From Rhodanobacteraceae bacterium (GTDB taxonomy: Bacteria > Pseudomonadota > Gammaproteobacteria > Xanthomonadales > SZUA-5): a stretch of 64,000 nucleotides of DNA. The translations under genes were made by a program, and so were the position numbers. The stretch spans positions 248,001-312,000 of the forward strand of contig JACKOW010000003.1 of assembly GCA_024234055.1 (NCBI GenBank), written 5' to 3'. The notes beneath the pieces were generated by a model that saw nothing but the letters and a program-made list of their open reading frames with translations, did no database searches and had not been told where the DNA came from. The first letter of the stretch is position 1, and every line of letters starts with the position of its first letter. Shown piece after piece: positions 1 through 7,102 of the stretch.

Positions 1-2560
1 AGCGGTCGATCAGACGGCCCGCGAACTGCTGGAGTGGCTGAGCGAGCTGCGCGCCAAGGCCGCCGGCGACGGCCTGGACTCCAACGATCTGGCCGAGATC
101 GCCCGACGCGTGGGCGAATTGCTGAAAATCGGCCGTTCCGCCGTTTCGCGTTATGTCGGACTGTTCGATGCGGCCGCCGATGCCATCACGCTGATCGACC
201 GTAATGGCCATATTGTCGATGCCAACCTGGCAGCGGAAAGGATGTTCGGCTGGAGTCGTCAGGAACTGCGGGAGCGCAGCGTCTACGACCTCAATCCCAG
301 CCTGCCGGCGAACCACATCGAGCGCATCTGGGACAATCTGGCGGTCGGCGAGAGTACCTCGACCGAGACCACCAATCGCTGCAAGGACGGCCGCCTGATT
401 CCAGTCGAGGTGCACTCACGCGCCTATTTCGATCACGATCAGAAGCTGATCGTGGCCATCGCCCGCAACATCAGCGAACGCCTGCATTCGGAGCGTGAAC
501 TGCGCGCTGGAGAGGAGCGCTACGCGGCCTTGCTGCAGGCCGTGGACAAGGGTGTGATCGTCCATGACGCCAAGGGCCGCATCGTGTCGATGAACGCCTC
601 GGCTGAACGCATCCTCGGCATGGACACCGAAGCTTCCGGCGATCTGTCCAGGATCACCGAGTGGGATTTGTATGACGACAACGGCCAGGCGATCGAATGG
701 TCCGCCAATCCGGTGCTGCAAGCGGTGCGCACAGGACAGCGGGTCGAATCCACGGTGCTCGGCCTGGTTGATCGCCGCACCGGGCATGGCCGTTGGGTGG
801 CCATCAGCGTCGTGCCGCAGTTTCGCGAAGGTGAATCCCAGCCCTTCCAGTTGATTTCCCTGTTCAGCGACATCACCGAACTGAAGCGCACCGCAGAGCT
901 CTTCGACCAGGTGCAGGCGCTGGCCCGGATCGGCGGCTGGACCGTGGATCTCAAGCAGCACACGCTGTACTGGACCGAAGCACTCTATCACCTGTTGGGA
1001 CGCGACCCCGGCGCGGGCATCGGCCGCGACGGGCTGGCGGAGATGCTGGTGCCGGAGGACCGGCAACGATTCGAGAACGCCGTCCGTCGCTCTGCCGAAA
1101 CCGGCGCAGCACTTGACACCGAAGTGCGGGTGGCACACCCCTCCAACCGCATCATGTGGGTGCGCGTGCTCGGTCATGTCCAGAGTCGCCGTGGCGTTCC
1201 CTACCAGATGTCCGGAACGGTGCAGGAGATCACGTCGCGCAAGCTGGAAGAGGAACGGCTGCGACGGCAGGCACAGACCGATCCCCTGACCGGCCTGCTC
1301 AACCGCGATACGATCCTGGCCGGCCTCAGCGCTGCGCTGGTCGGCAACACTGGGCAGGCAGGCCCGGCGCTGATGTACGTGGATCTGGATCGCTTCAAGG
1401 TGGTCAACGACCTGATCGGACACACCGCCGGAGATCGCTTGCTGGTCGCCGCTGCGCGGCGTCTGCTGGGCGTGCTCCCCGAAGGCATCAGTGCCGGTCG
1501 ATTCGGGGGTGACGAGTTCCTTGTCCTGATGCCCAGCGCGACCTCGGAGGAAGAGGTTTGCGCCCTCGCCGAAACCATCAGCGCCGCATTCGCCAAGCCA
1601 TTTGCGCATTCCGGCGAGGAGTTTGTCATCACGCCGTCGATAGGCATCGCCCGCTATCCGAATGATGGCCTGAACGCGCAGCAGCTGCTGAACCATGCCG
1701 ATGTCGCCATGTACGAGGCCAAGCGCCGCGGTCGCAACACCTGGCAGATGTTTTCTCCAGCACTGGCCCTGCAGCTGAAGGAACGCCTGCTGATCGAGAC
1801 CCAACTGCGCCGGGCCATCGAAAACGAGGAGTTCTATCTGTTGTACCAGCCCAAGATCGACATGCGCACCGGCTGCGTGGTCGGTGCTGAAGCATTGCTG
1901 CGATGGCGCAGCCGGGTGCTTGGCGATCTGGCGCCCGACACCTTCATCCCGATCGCCGAGACCTCCGGCGACATCGTCCGGATTGGCGCCTTCGTGTTGG
2001 AACAGGCCTGCATGCAATGGCGCCTGTGGCACGAGCGCGGACTGACCGTGGGCCATGTCGCAGTCAATGTCTCTTTCCGGCAGTTCCTGGGCGAGAGCTT
2101 CGAACGCAATGTGCGCCGAGTGCTTGAGGCCACGGGCGTGCCTGCGCATGCGCTGGAACTGGAAATGACCGAACGCGCGCTGATCGAGGATGCGCCCGCC
2201 ACCGAGCAGACCCTGGCGCGCCTGCGTGATCTGGGCGTGGCGATCAGCATCGACGATTTTGGCGAGGGCTACAGTGCTCTCGGCTATCTGCGGCGACTGC
2301 CTATCGCCGGCATCAAGATCTCGCATAATTTCATGCACGGCATCCCCGGTCACGAGACCGACGCCAAACTCTGTCGCGCCATCCTGCAGATGGCCCAGGC
2401 CCTGGGTCTGTCGGTGGTCGCCGAAGGCGTGGAGACCGTCGAACAGCGGGATTTCCTGCTGGAACTGGGCGCCCGCTATGCGCAGGGCTTCTACTTCTCC
2501 AAGCCCCTGAACGCCACGGAATTCGAGCGTTTCGCGCGCGATCGCGAGTGTGCCATCTAG
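1..2560 (+). CDS. PAS-PAS-PAS-GGDEF-EAL cyclic-di-GMP signalling protein (5' partial)
   Basis: This protein makes and/or breaks cyclic-di-GMP in response to signals sensed by its PAS domains. The frame is open from the first bases of the window, so the gene begins upstream; the GTG at 110 is the first internal start and should not be taken as the true N-terminus. Counted from that GTG there are three PAS-like segments (about 15-130, 133-258 and 265-380). They are followed by a GGDEF domain with an intact GGDEF motif at 466-470 and an EAL domain with EALLRW from residue 594. The EAL metal-site motif reads DDFGEG near 715, where DDFGTG is usual. No membrane segment is visible in this part. Both enzyme halves look intact by motif, so the protein could be bifunctional. 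The next gene follows after 75 bp with its own promoter-like motif. Confidence 0.93.
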   Translation, partial: AVDQTARELLEWLSELRAKAAGDGLDSNDLAEIARRVGELLKIGRSAVSRYVGLFDAAADAITLIDRNGHIVDANLAAERMFGWSRQELRERSVYDLNPSLPANHIERIWDNLAVGESTSTETTNRCKDGRLIPVEVHSRAYFDHDQKLIVAIARNISERLHSERELRAGEERYAALLQAVDKGVIVHDAKGRIVSMNASAERILGMDTEASGDLSRITEWDLYDDNGQAIEWSANPVLQAVRTGQRVESTVLGLVDRRTGHGRWVAISVVPQFREGESQPFQLISLFSDITELKRTAELFDQVQALARIGGWTVDLKQHTLYWTEALYHLLGRDPGAGIGRDGLAEMLVPEDRQRFENAVRRSAETGAALDTEVRVAHPSNRIMWVRVLGHVQSRRGVPYQMSGTVQEITSRKLEEERLRRQAQTDPLTGLLNRDTILAGLSAALVGNTGQAGPALMYVDLDRFKVVNDLIGHTAGDRLLVAAARRLLGVLPEGISAGRFGGDEFLVLMPSATSEEEVCALAETISAAFAKPFAHSGEEFVITPSIGIARYPNDGLNAQQLLNHADVAMYEAKRRGRNTWQMFSPALALQLKERLLIETQLRRAIENEEFYLLYQPKIDMRTGCVVGAEALLRWRSRVLGDLAPDTFIPIAETSGDIVRIGAFVLEQACMQWRLWHERGLTVGHVAVNVSFRQFLGESFERNVRRVLEATGVPAHALELEMTERALIEDAPATEQTLARLRDLGVAISIDDFGEGYSALGYLRRLPIAGIKISHNFMHGIPGHETDAKLCRAILQMAQALGLSVVAEGVETVEQRDFLLELGARYAQGFYFSKPLNATEFERFARDRECAI

Positions 2561-2600
2561 CCGTTTCCAGACGCGAAGACGGCGGCGGATGCGCTTTCGC

Positions 2601-2615
2601 TATACTCCCGCGGCT
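2601..2615 (+). promoter_or_regulatory. Probable promoter -10 with GC-rich discriminator upstream of cyanophycinase
   Basis: TATACTCCCGCGGCT lies 20 bp before the GTG of the cyanophycinase gene. TATACT is a good -10 hexamer and is followed by a GC-rich stretch. The same 15-mer, with one base changed, occurs at 40093 upstream of yciO. No convincing -35 is seen. A GGAGG ribosome binding site (2627-2631) sits between the motif and the start. Confidence 0.5.
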
Positions 2616-2635
2616 TTGTACCCTCTGGAGGTTCT

Positions 2636-3454
2636 GTGCCGGCCAAAAGCCAGCCCGACAAGACGCGTGGATTTCTGATTCCCATTGGCGGAGCCGAAGA
2701 CAAGATCGGCGCGACCAAGATTCTCAAGCGCTTCGTCAAGCTCTGCGGCCGTCGGCCGACCATTGCCATCATTCCGACCGCGTCCAGACGCGAGGATGCC
2801 GGCATCAATTATCAGGAACTGTTCTCTGGCTTCGACGCAGCGCAGACGCCGATCCTGCGATTTGCCCGGCGTGAGGATTGCGAAGACGACGCTGCCCTGG
2901 ACACGCTCAAGAACTGCGATGGCGTGTTCATCACCGGCGGCAATCAACTGCGCCTGTCGACCACCATCGGCGGCACTTCGGTGGCGCGACTGTTGCGTCG
3001 TCGCAATGCCGACGGCATGCCCATCGCCGGCACCTCTGCCGGGGCAGCGATCATGCCCTCGCACATGATCTCGGGGGGCGAGGAAGGCGCCACGCCGCAC
3101 GCAGGCATGGTCAGCCTGGCGCCGGGCCTGGGGCTGGTCAACAAGATCATGATCGACCAACACTTTCGCCAACGCGACCGGATTGGCCGACTGCTGACCG
3201 CGCTGGCGCTCAACCCCTTCGCCGTCGCCTTGGGCATCGACGAGGACACAGCGGCCTTCATCGGTCCCGACAACGTCCTGGAAGTGGTGGGCAGCAGCAC
3301 CGTGCTGGTGCTGGACCCGTCCGAAGTGCGCCATTCCAGTCTGGCTGAGGCCGAACACGGCGAACCGGTCAGCATCACCAATGTGCGCCTGCATATTCTG
3401 ACGCCAGGCATGCGTTACGACATCAATGCCCGTAGCGTCGAGGACATCGAATGA
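2636..3454 (+). CDS. cphB: Cyanophycinase (peptidase S51 family)
   Basis: Cyanophycinase cuts the storage polymer cyanophycin (multi-L-arginyl-poly-L-aspartate) into beta-Asp-Arg dipeptides. The 272-residue length fits the family. The nucleophile motif GTSAGA is present with the serine at residue 134, and a family-typical FITGGNQ motif precedes it. The start is a GTG with GGAGG four bases upstream. There is no signal peptide, so the enzyme is expected in the cytoplasm. The stop overlaps the start of the next gene, a GNAT acetyltransferase, by 4 bp (ATGA), so the two are probably translationally coupled. No cyanophycin synthetase (cphA) or isoaspartyl dipeptidase lies in this window. Exact substrate specificity is inferred from the family only. 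Confidence 0.85.
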   Translation: MPAKSQPDKTRGFLIPIGGAEDKIGATKILKRFVKLCGRRPTIAIIPTASRREDAGINYQELFSGFDAAQTPILRFARREDCEDDAALDTLKNCDGVFITGGNQLRLSTTIGGTSVARLLRRRNADGMPIAGTSAGAAIMPSHMISGGEEGATPHAGMVSLAPGLGLVNKIMIDQHFRQRDRIGRLLTALALNPFAVALGIDEDTAAFIGPDNVLEVVGSSTVLVLDPSEVRHSSLAEAEHGEPVSITNVRLHILTPGMRYDINARSVEDIE

Positions 3455-3933
3455 GCCTGCTGATTCGCGCAATCACCGCCCAGGACGACCCAGCCGTCGC
3501 CGCCATCATCCGGACCGTCATGCCCGAATTCGGTGCCGACGGGCCGGGTTTTGCGATTCACGATCCCGAAGTCGCGGCGATGAGCGCGGCCTATGCGCGG
3601 GCGCGGCATCGCTACTTTGTCGTCGACATCGATGGCCAGGTTGTCGGCGGTGCCGGCATCGCGCCCTTGTCTGGCGCTGACGAGGACGTCTGCGAATTGC
3701 GCAAGATGTACTTCCTGCCCCAGGCGCGCGGCATCGGCGCCGGCGCCGCCATGATGCGTACCTGCCTGGACTTTGCCCGCGGCGCCGGCTTCAGCCGCTG
3801 CTATCTGGAAACCCTGACCGGTATGGACCAGGCCCAGGCCTTGTACGAGAAAGTGGGATTCCGGCAGATTTCGGCGGCCATGGGCGCCACCGGACACTTT
3901 GCCTGCAACCGGTTTTATCTGTTGAGCCTTTGA
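3451..3933 (+). CDS. GNAT-family N-acetyltransferase
   Basis: A 160-residue single-domain GNAT protein. The acetyl-CoA pyrophosphate-binding loop is visible as QARGIGAG at about residues 91-98, followed by the usual helix and a C-terminal beta-bulge segment around YEKVGF. It overlaps the cyanophycinase stop by 4 bp and is likely its operon partner. Acetylation of a cyanophycin breakdown product, arginine or a peptide is therefore a possible role, but the substrate cannot be read from sequence. The stop codon lies two bases before a GGGGCAC tandem repeat. Confidence 0.8.
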   Translation: MSLLIRAITAQDDPAVAAIIRTVMPEFGADGPGFAIHDPEVAAMSAAYARARHRYFVVDIDGQVVGGAGIAPLSGADEDVCELRKMYFLPQARGIGAGAAMMRTCLDFARGAGFSRCYLETLTGMDQAQALYEKVGFRQISAAMGATGHFACNRFYLLSL

Positions 3934-3934
3934 C

Positions 3935-3974
3935 GGGGCACGGGGCACGGGGCACGGCACGGGGCACGGGGCAC
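3935..3974 (+). repeat. GGGGCAC heptamer tandem repeat (5 full copies)
   Basis: Five full GGGGCAC units and one shortened unit start two bases after the stop of the GNAT gene. The tract continues into GGGAAAGGCTACGGG and then the TCCAGAC palindrome at 4007. The same order is found at 63658 and, degenerate, at 43798. It opens a gene-free stretch (3934-4293) that holds only repeats. Confidence 0.9.
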
Positions 3975-4006
3975 GGGAAAGGCTACGGGAATCGGGCTCT
4001 TGTGGG

Positions 4007-4022
4007 TCCAGACAAGTCTGGA
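4007..4022. repeat. TCCAGAC-AA-GTCTGGA palindrome
   Basis: A perfect 7-bp inverted repeat with an AA centre, flanked by GG and CCTACA. The same palindrome occurs twice at 63721-63791. It follows the heptamer array and belongs to the same composite element. A separate short piece, AACCCATATCG followed by TAAGTTATTG (4039-4064), matches a repeat at 44571. Confidence 0.85.
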
Positions 4023-4099
4023 CCTACAGCACTCCATGAACCCATATCGTAAGTTATTGATTTGACGTCCACGTGGGCACAGCGCCGGCTTCATCCACC

Positions 4100-4175
4100 T
4101 GTAGGAGCGCCCTTGTGGCGCGACCGCTACTGTGGACCTGCGGCTTGGCGGTCGCGACGCGAGGTCGCTCCTACA
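4100..4175. repeat. REPIN (two inverted REP sequences)
   Basis: Two 27-nt arms, each starting TGTAGGAGCG when read inward (4100-4126 and the complement of 4149-4175), enclose about 22 bp and can fold into an imperfect hairpin. This matches the REP/REPIN palindromes spread by RAYT-type transposases in Pseudomonas, Stenotrophomonas and relatives. Other copies lie at 31654 and 44035. No RAYT gene is in the window. Confidence 0.85.
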
Positions 4176-4204
4176 GGCAGCTTGTGGTTCATGGCGCGAG
4201 GGCG

Positions 4205-4289
4205 CGAGGGCGCGAGGGCGCGAGGGCATGAAAGAGCAACGGCGCGCGTCGAACCAGCTTTTTCGTGCCCTCGCGCCCTCGCGCCCTCG
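4205..4289. repeat. 33-nt long inverted repeat built from GCGCGAGG units
   Basis: The left arm 4205-4237 and right arm 4257-4289 are reverse complements with two mismatches, separated by 19 nt. The arms contain tandem GCGCGAGG units. The hairpin sits between the converging GNAT gene and histidine kinase gene, 4 bp beyond the kinase stop, so it may end transcription from either side. There is no clear U-run. Confidence 0.7.
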
Positions 4290-4293
4290 ACTA

Positions 4294-5688
4294 TTACGCT
4301 TCCCGCGCCACCGGAAAGCGCACCTGCACGCGCAAGCCCTTGCCGCCACTGCCCTCGCCGAGTTCGATGCTGGCTTTGTGCAGTTCGGCCACACGACGCA
4401 CGATCGACAGACCGATGCCGCTGCCAGGGCCAGTCGCGTCCGGCTCGCGATGAAAGCGATGGAAGACCAACTCGCGCTGCCGCTGATCAATGCCTGGGCC
4501 CTGATCCTCAACCAGCAGCAGCACGCTGGCTCGTTCACGTTGCAAGGCGATGTCGACGGCGGCCTCCGCCGGGCCATGGCGGATGGCGTTCTCGATCAGA
4601 TTGCGGGCCAGCACCGCCAGCAGCACCGGATCCCCGGACACCAGACAGCTTGAATCTCCGGAAAATGCCAGCTCGATGTTGCGGCGGTGCGCTTCCGGCG
4701 CCAGATCGGCAATGACTTGACGAATCACCGCGCCCAGATCCAGAGACTGGGCCTCCAGCTTCAGCGCCCCCCGTTCCAGCCGGGCCAATTCCAGCAGTTG
4801 CGACACCAGGCGCTCACAACGATCTATTCCTGCCCTCAGTCCCCGGCTTGAGGCGTCACGCGCGGCTTGATCCTTGCCCTCGGCCAGATTCTGGGCATGC
4901 AGCTTGATCGCCGAAATCGGCGTGCGCAGTTCATGTGCGGCATCGGCGGTGAAGCGCTTTTCATGTTCCAGCGTCGCCTGCACGCGCAGGAACAAGCGGT
5001 TGATCGACTGAATCAGGCCCGTCAGCTCCTGTGGCGCGGCCTTCACGTCGATGGGATGCAGCTGATCGGCCGGCCTGGCCTCCACCTCGTCCGCCACACG
5101 GGCGATGAACCGCGTCGCCCGGTTGACCACCAGCACGATCAGCACGGCGATGATCGGCAGCGCCAGCAAGGGCGGCAGCGCAGTGCCCACGGCAATCTCC
5201 GCTGCCAGTTCGCTACGGATATCGTCGCGCTCGGCCACCAGATACCAGCGACCACCGGCCCTGTGCAGCGCAAAGGTGCGCCAGATCGTGTCGCCCAGGC
5301 GCTGGCGGGCAAACCCGGGTCGCTCGGGCTTGCTGAATTCTGCCGGAGCATTATTCGACTGCAGCAAGCGCGCACCGTTCTCGGCATACACCAGGAAGGC
5401 GAGTTTGGTCTCGTAGGCATGACCGTCGTCGGTGGCCAGATCATCTCCGTCTCCCTCGATGTCGAGTTCAGGCACGCTCACGACCACCGCTTTTGTCTGG
5501 GCCTGCATCTGGTCCAGGCGATGCCCGACCAACGCCTGGAGTACCCGCGCCGACTGCGCCAATTTGGCGTCGAAGAGCTCTTTGGCCTCGTTGCGACTGG
5601 CGGCATAGCTGAGCAGAGTACTGATCGCTGCCGCCACGCCGATGGTCAGCAGCAGGGCCACCAGCAGCAGCCGGCGCAGGGATCTCAC
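4294..5688 (-). CDS. Sensor histidine kinase (QseC/PmrB-like)
   Basis: An inner-membrane sensor kinase of 464 residues that should phosphorylate the response regulator encoded just upstream. It has a transmembrane segment at about 5-27, a periplasmic region, and a second membrane segment at about 168-189. A HisKA domain follows with the phospho-acceptor H252 in AAHELRTP, then an HATPase domain with NLIENAIRHG, VEDQGPGI and GSGIGLSIV. The GTG start at 5688 overlaps the regulator's TGA by 4 bp (GTGA) and puts a membrane segment right at the N-terminus. The frame is open further upstream, but that part lies inside the regulator gene. The signal sensed is unknown. Confidence 0.9.
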   Translation of the reverse strand: MRSLRRLLLVALLLTIGVAAAISTLLSYAASRNEAKELFDAKLAQSARVLQALVGHRLDQMQAQTKAVVVSVPELDIEGDGDDLATDDGHAYETKLAFLVYAENGARLLQSNNAPAEFSKPERPGFARQRLGDTIWRTFALHRAGGRWYLVAERDDIRSELAAEIAVGTALPPLLALPIIAVLIVLVVNRATRFIARVADEVEARPADQLHPIDVKAAPQELTGLIQSINRLFLRVQATLEHEKRFTADAAHELRTPISAIKLHAQNLAEGKDQAARDASSRGLRAGIDRCERLVSQLLELARLERGALKLEAQSLDLGAVIRQVIADLAPEAHRRNIELAFSGDSSCLVSGDPVLLAVLARNLIENAIRHGPAEAAVDIALQRERASVLLLVEDQGPGIDQRQRELVFHRFHREPDATGPGSGIGLSIVRRVAELHKASIELGEGSGGKGLRVQVRFPVAREA

Positions 5689-6347
5689 GGCTGCTGCTCG
5701 ACCAGATAGCCCACGCCACGAATGGTGCGGATCAGTTCTGGATAGAGCTTCTTGCGCAGATGATGTACATGCACTTCCAGTGCATTGCTTTCCAGTGCTT
5801 CGTCCCAGCCGTAGACGCGCTGGACCACGGCGTCGCGGGTCAGCACCCGTCCGGCGTTCTCCAGCAGGCAACGCAGCAGCGCAAACTCGCGCCGTGGCAG
5901 ATCGATCACCCGACCCTGATAGGTGCACAGGTGGGCGGCAGCATCCAGCCTGATCTCGCCATGGGTGAGGATGTTGCTGGCCTGTCCCAGCGAACGCCGG
6001 TGCAAGGCCCGAATCCGGGCCAGCAGCTCGTTCAGGTCGAAGGGTTTGACCATGTAATCGTCGGCACCCAGATCCAGCCCACGCACGCGATCGCTGATCT
6101 GGTCGCGCGCGGTCAACACCAGCACCGGCAGGCGCTTGCCGGCCTTGCGCACCGCGCTGAGCACGGCATGACCGTCCTGCCGCGGCAGTCCCAGGTCGAG
6201 CACGGCCAGATCAAATTCTTCCGAGGACAACGCGGCGATGGCAGCACTGCCGTCGCTGACCCAGTCGGCGGTGTAGCCATGGCGCTTGAGCGCAGCCACC
6301 AGGCCCTCGCCCAGCAGTGGGTCATCCTCGACGACCAGTATTCGCAA
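5685..6347 (-). CDS. OmpR-family response regulator (QseB/PmrA-like)
   Basis: A 220-residue DNA-binding response regulator. The receiver domain (about 1-115) shows the acidic pair in VVEDD, phospho-acceptor D51 in VLDLGLP, and the conserved lysine in MVKPFD. The C-terminal winged-helix domain has LPRREFALLRCLLENAG and EVHVHHLRKKL. The start is a TTG at 6347, chosen because AGGAGGG lies six bases upstream and the protein then begins exactly at the receiver strand LRILVVEDD. Longer in-frame versions would add about 20 residues with no family match. It is transcribed before, and translationally coupled to, the kinase. Confidence 0.92.
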   Translation of the reverse strand: MRILVVEDDPLLGEGLVAALKRHGYTADWVSDGSAAIAALSSEEFDLAVLDLGLPRQDGHAVLSAVRKAGKRLPVLVLTARDQISDRVRGLDLGADDYMVKPFDLNELLARIRALHRRSLGQASNILTHGEIRLDAAAHLCTYQGRVIDLPRREFALLRCLLENAGRVLTRDAVVQRVYGWDEALESNALEVHVHHLRKKLYPELIRTIRGVGYLVEQQP

Positions 6348-6353
6348 GTCCTG

Positions 6354-6360
6354 CCCTCCT
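6354..6360 (-). promoter_or_regulatory. Strong ribosome binding site deciding a TTG start
   Basis: On the minus strand the sequence is AGGAGGG, six bases before the TTG at 6347. It supports the rare TTG as the start of the response regulator over upstream in-frame starts. Confidence 0.75.
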
Positions 6361-6379
6361 GATATCCGATGATTGCCAC

Positions 6380-7036
6380 TCAGCCGAGGTCGACCGACAG
6401 CCGCCACAAGCCATGGCCCGAGTCACGATACTTGCGCTCGAAGGGACTCACCGGCTCGTCGCTGGCATCGACGGCAGTGATGATGCCCTGATGGCCGCAG
6501 GCTTGCAGCGCCAATGCGAATTCGTCCACATACAGGCGCCAGTTGCTGCGCAGTTCCAGCTTGCCTCCCAGCGCCAGCAACTGTGGAAAGACCGGGTGGC
6601 CGTGCCAGCGTCGCTGCAGGTGCTCGGGCTTGGGCCAGGGGTTGGGATACCACAGACAATGGCGCAGCGGACGGAAGCCCTGCGCCAGCATCAGTCGCCA
6701 CAGATCCTCCAGCGGCGCCCGCAGGCGCAGGGCGTTGGCAAGCTCGGCAGTGGCCCGACCCAGGCGCGCCTCCGACTGGTCGATACCGAGCACGGCGTGT
6801 GCCGGATGGCTCTCGGCCAGCAGTAGCGTGCTGGCCCCGGTTCCGCAACCGCTGTCCAGAATCAGCTGGCGGTCCGGATGCGCCTGCAGCCACTGTTGCA
6901 GGCGCTCGAACGCTGCCAGTGAATGCGCCGCATAGGGCCGCTGCCAGGCATGGCGGCGGTGCCGCTCGACCACGTCCAGCAGCCGTGGATGCGGCCCGGA
7001 TTGCGGCGTCTCGATCATCGGCGAGTTGGCATACAT
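6380..7036 (-). CDS. trmB: TrmB-like tRNA (guanine-N7-)-methyltransferase
   Basis: Predicted SAM-dependent methyltransferase of the TrmB family, which makes m7G46 in tRNA. The SAM-binding motif DSGCGTGAS is at residues 61-69. The family signature appears as YPNPWPKPEHLQRRW in place of the common PDPWPKxRHxKRR, followed by GGxLxxxSNWxxYxxxF. At 218 residues it is somewhat divergent, so tRNA may not be certain as the substrate. ATG 7036 is used; a second ATG at 7018 is possible. It is divergent from metX, with 66 bp between them. Confidence 0.75.
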   Translation of the reverse strand: MYANSPMIETPQSGPHPRLLDVVERHRRHAWQRPYAAHSLAAFERLQQWLQAHPDRQLILDSGCGTGASTLLLAESHPAHAVLGIDQSEARLGRATAELANALRLRAPLEDLWRLMLAQGFRPLRHCLWYPNPWPKPEHLQRRWHGHPVFPQLLALGGKLELRSNWRLYVDEFALALQACGHQGIITAVDASDEPVSPFERKYRDSGHGLWRLSVDLG

Positions 7037-7070
7037 CGCTGTCCGGCCTCTGATCCCCGGCGGTTCTGGT

Positions 7071-7076
7071 TATGAT
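7071..7076 (+). promoter_or_regulatory. Possible -10 element of metX
   Basis: TATGAT lies 26 bp before the metX start and is followed by a GC-rich stretch (GCCCGCCCC), like the elements at 2601 and 40093. No clear -35 is seen. Confidence 0.35.
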
Positions 7077-7102
7077 GCCCGCCCCAGACCGCAATATCGC
7101 CT

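Noticed and set aside
416..2353. Long open frame antisense to the GGDEF-EAL gene
   Set aside because: It mirrors a GC-rich, strongly supported gene and encodes no recognisable domain; typical antisense shadow.
2600..3472. Open frame antisense to cyanophycinase
   Set aside because: The plus strand has a clear catalytic motif and ribosome binding site; the antisense product matches nothing.
3935..3974. Heptamer array as a CRISPR
   Set aside because: The units are contiguous with no spacers, and no cas genes are present.
5689..5928. 80-codon N-terminal extension of the histidine kinase
   Set aside because: It lies within the response regulator gene and lacks a family match; the GTGA overlap start is better.
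7037..7102. SAM riboswitch in front of metX
   Set aside because: The leader is at most about 30 nt and shows no riboswitch-like structure.
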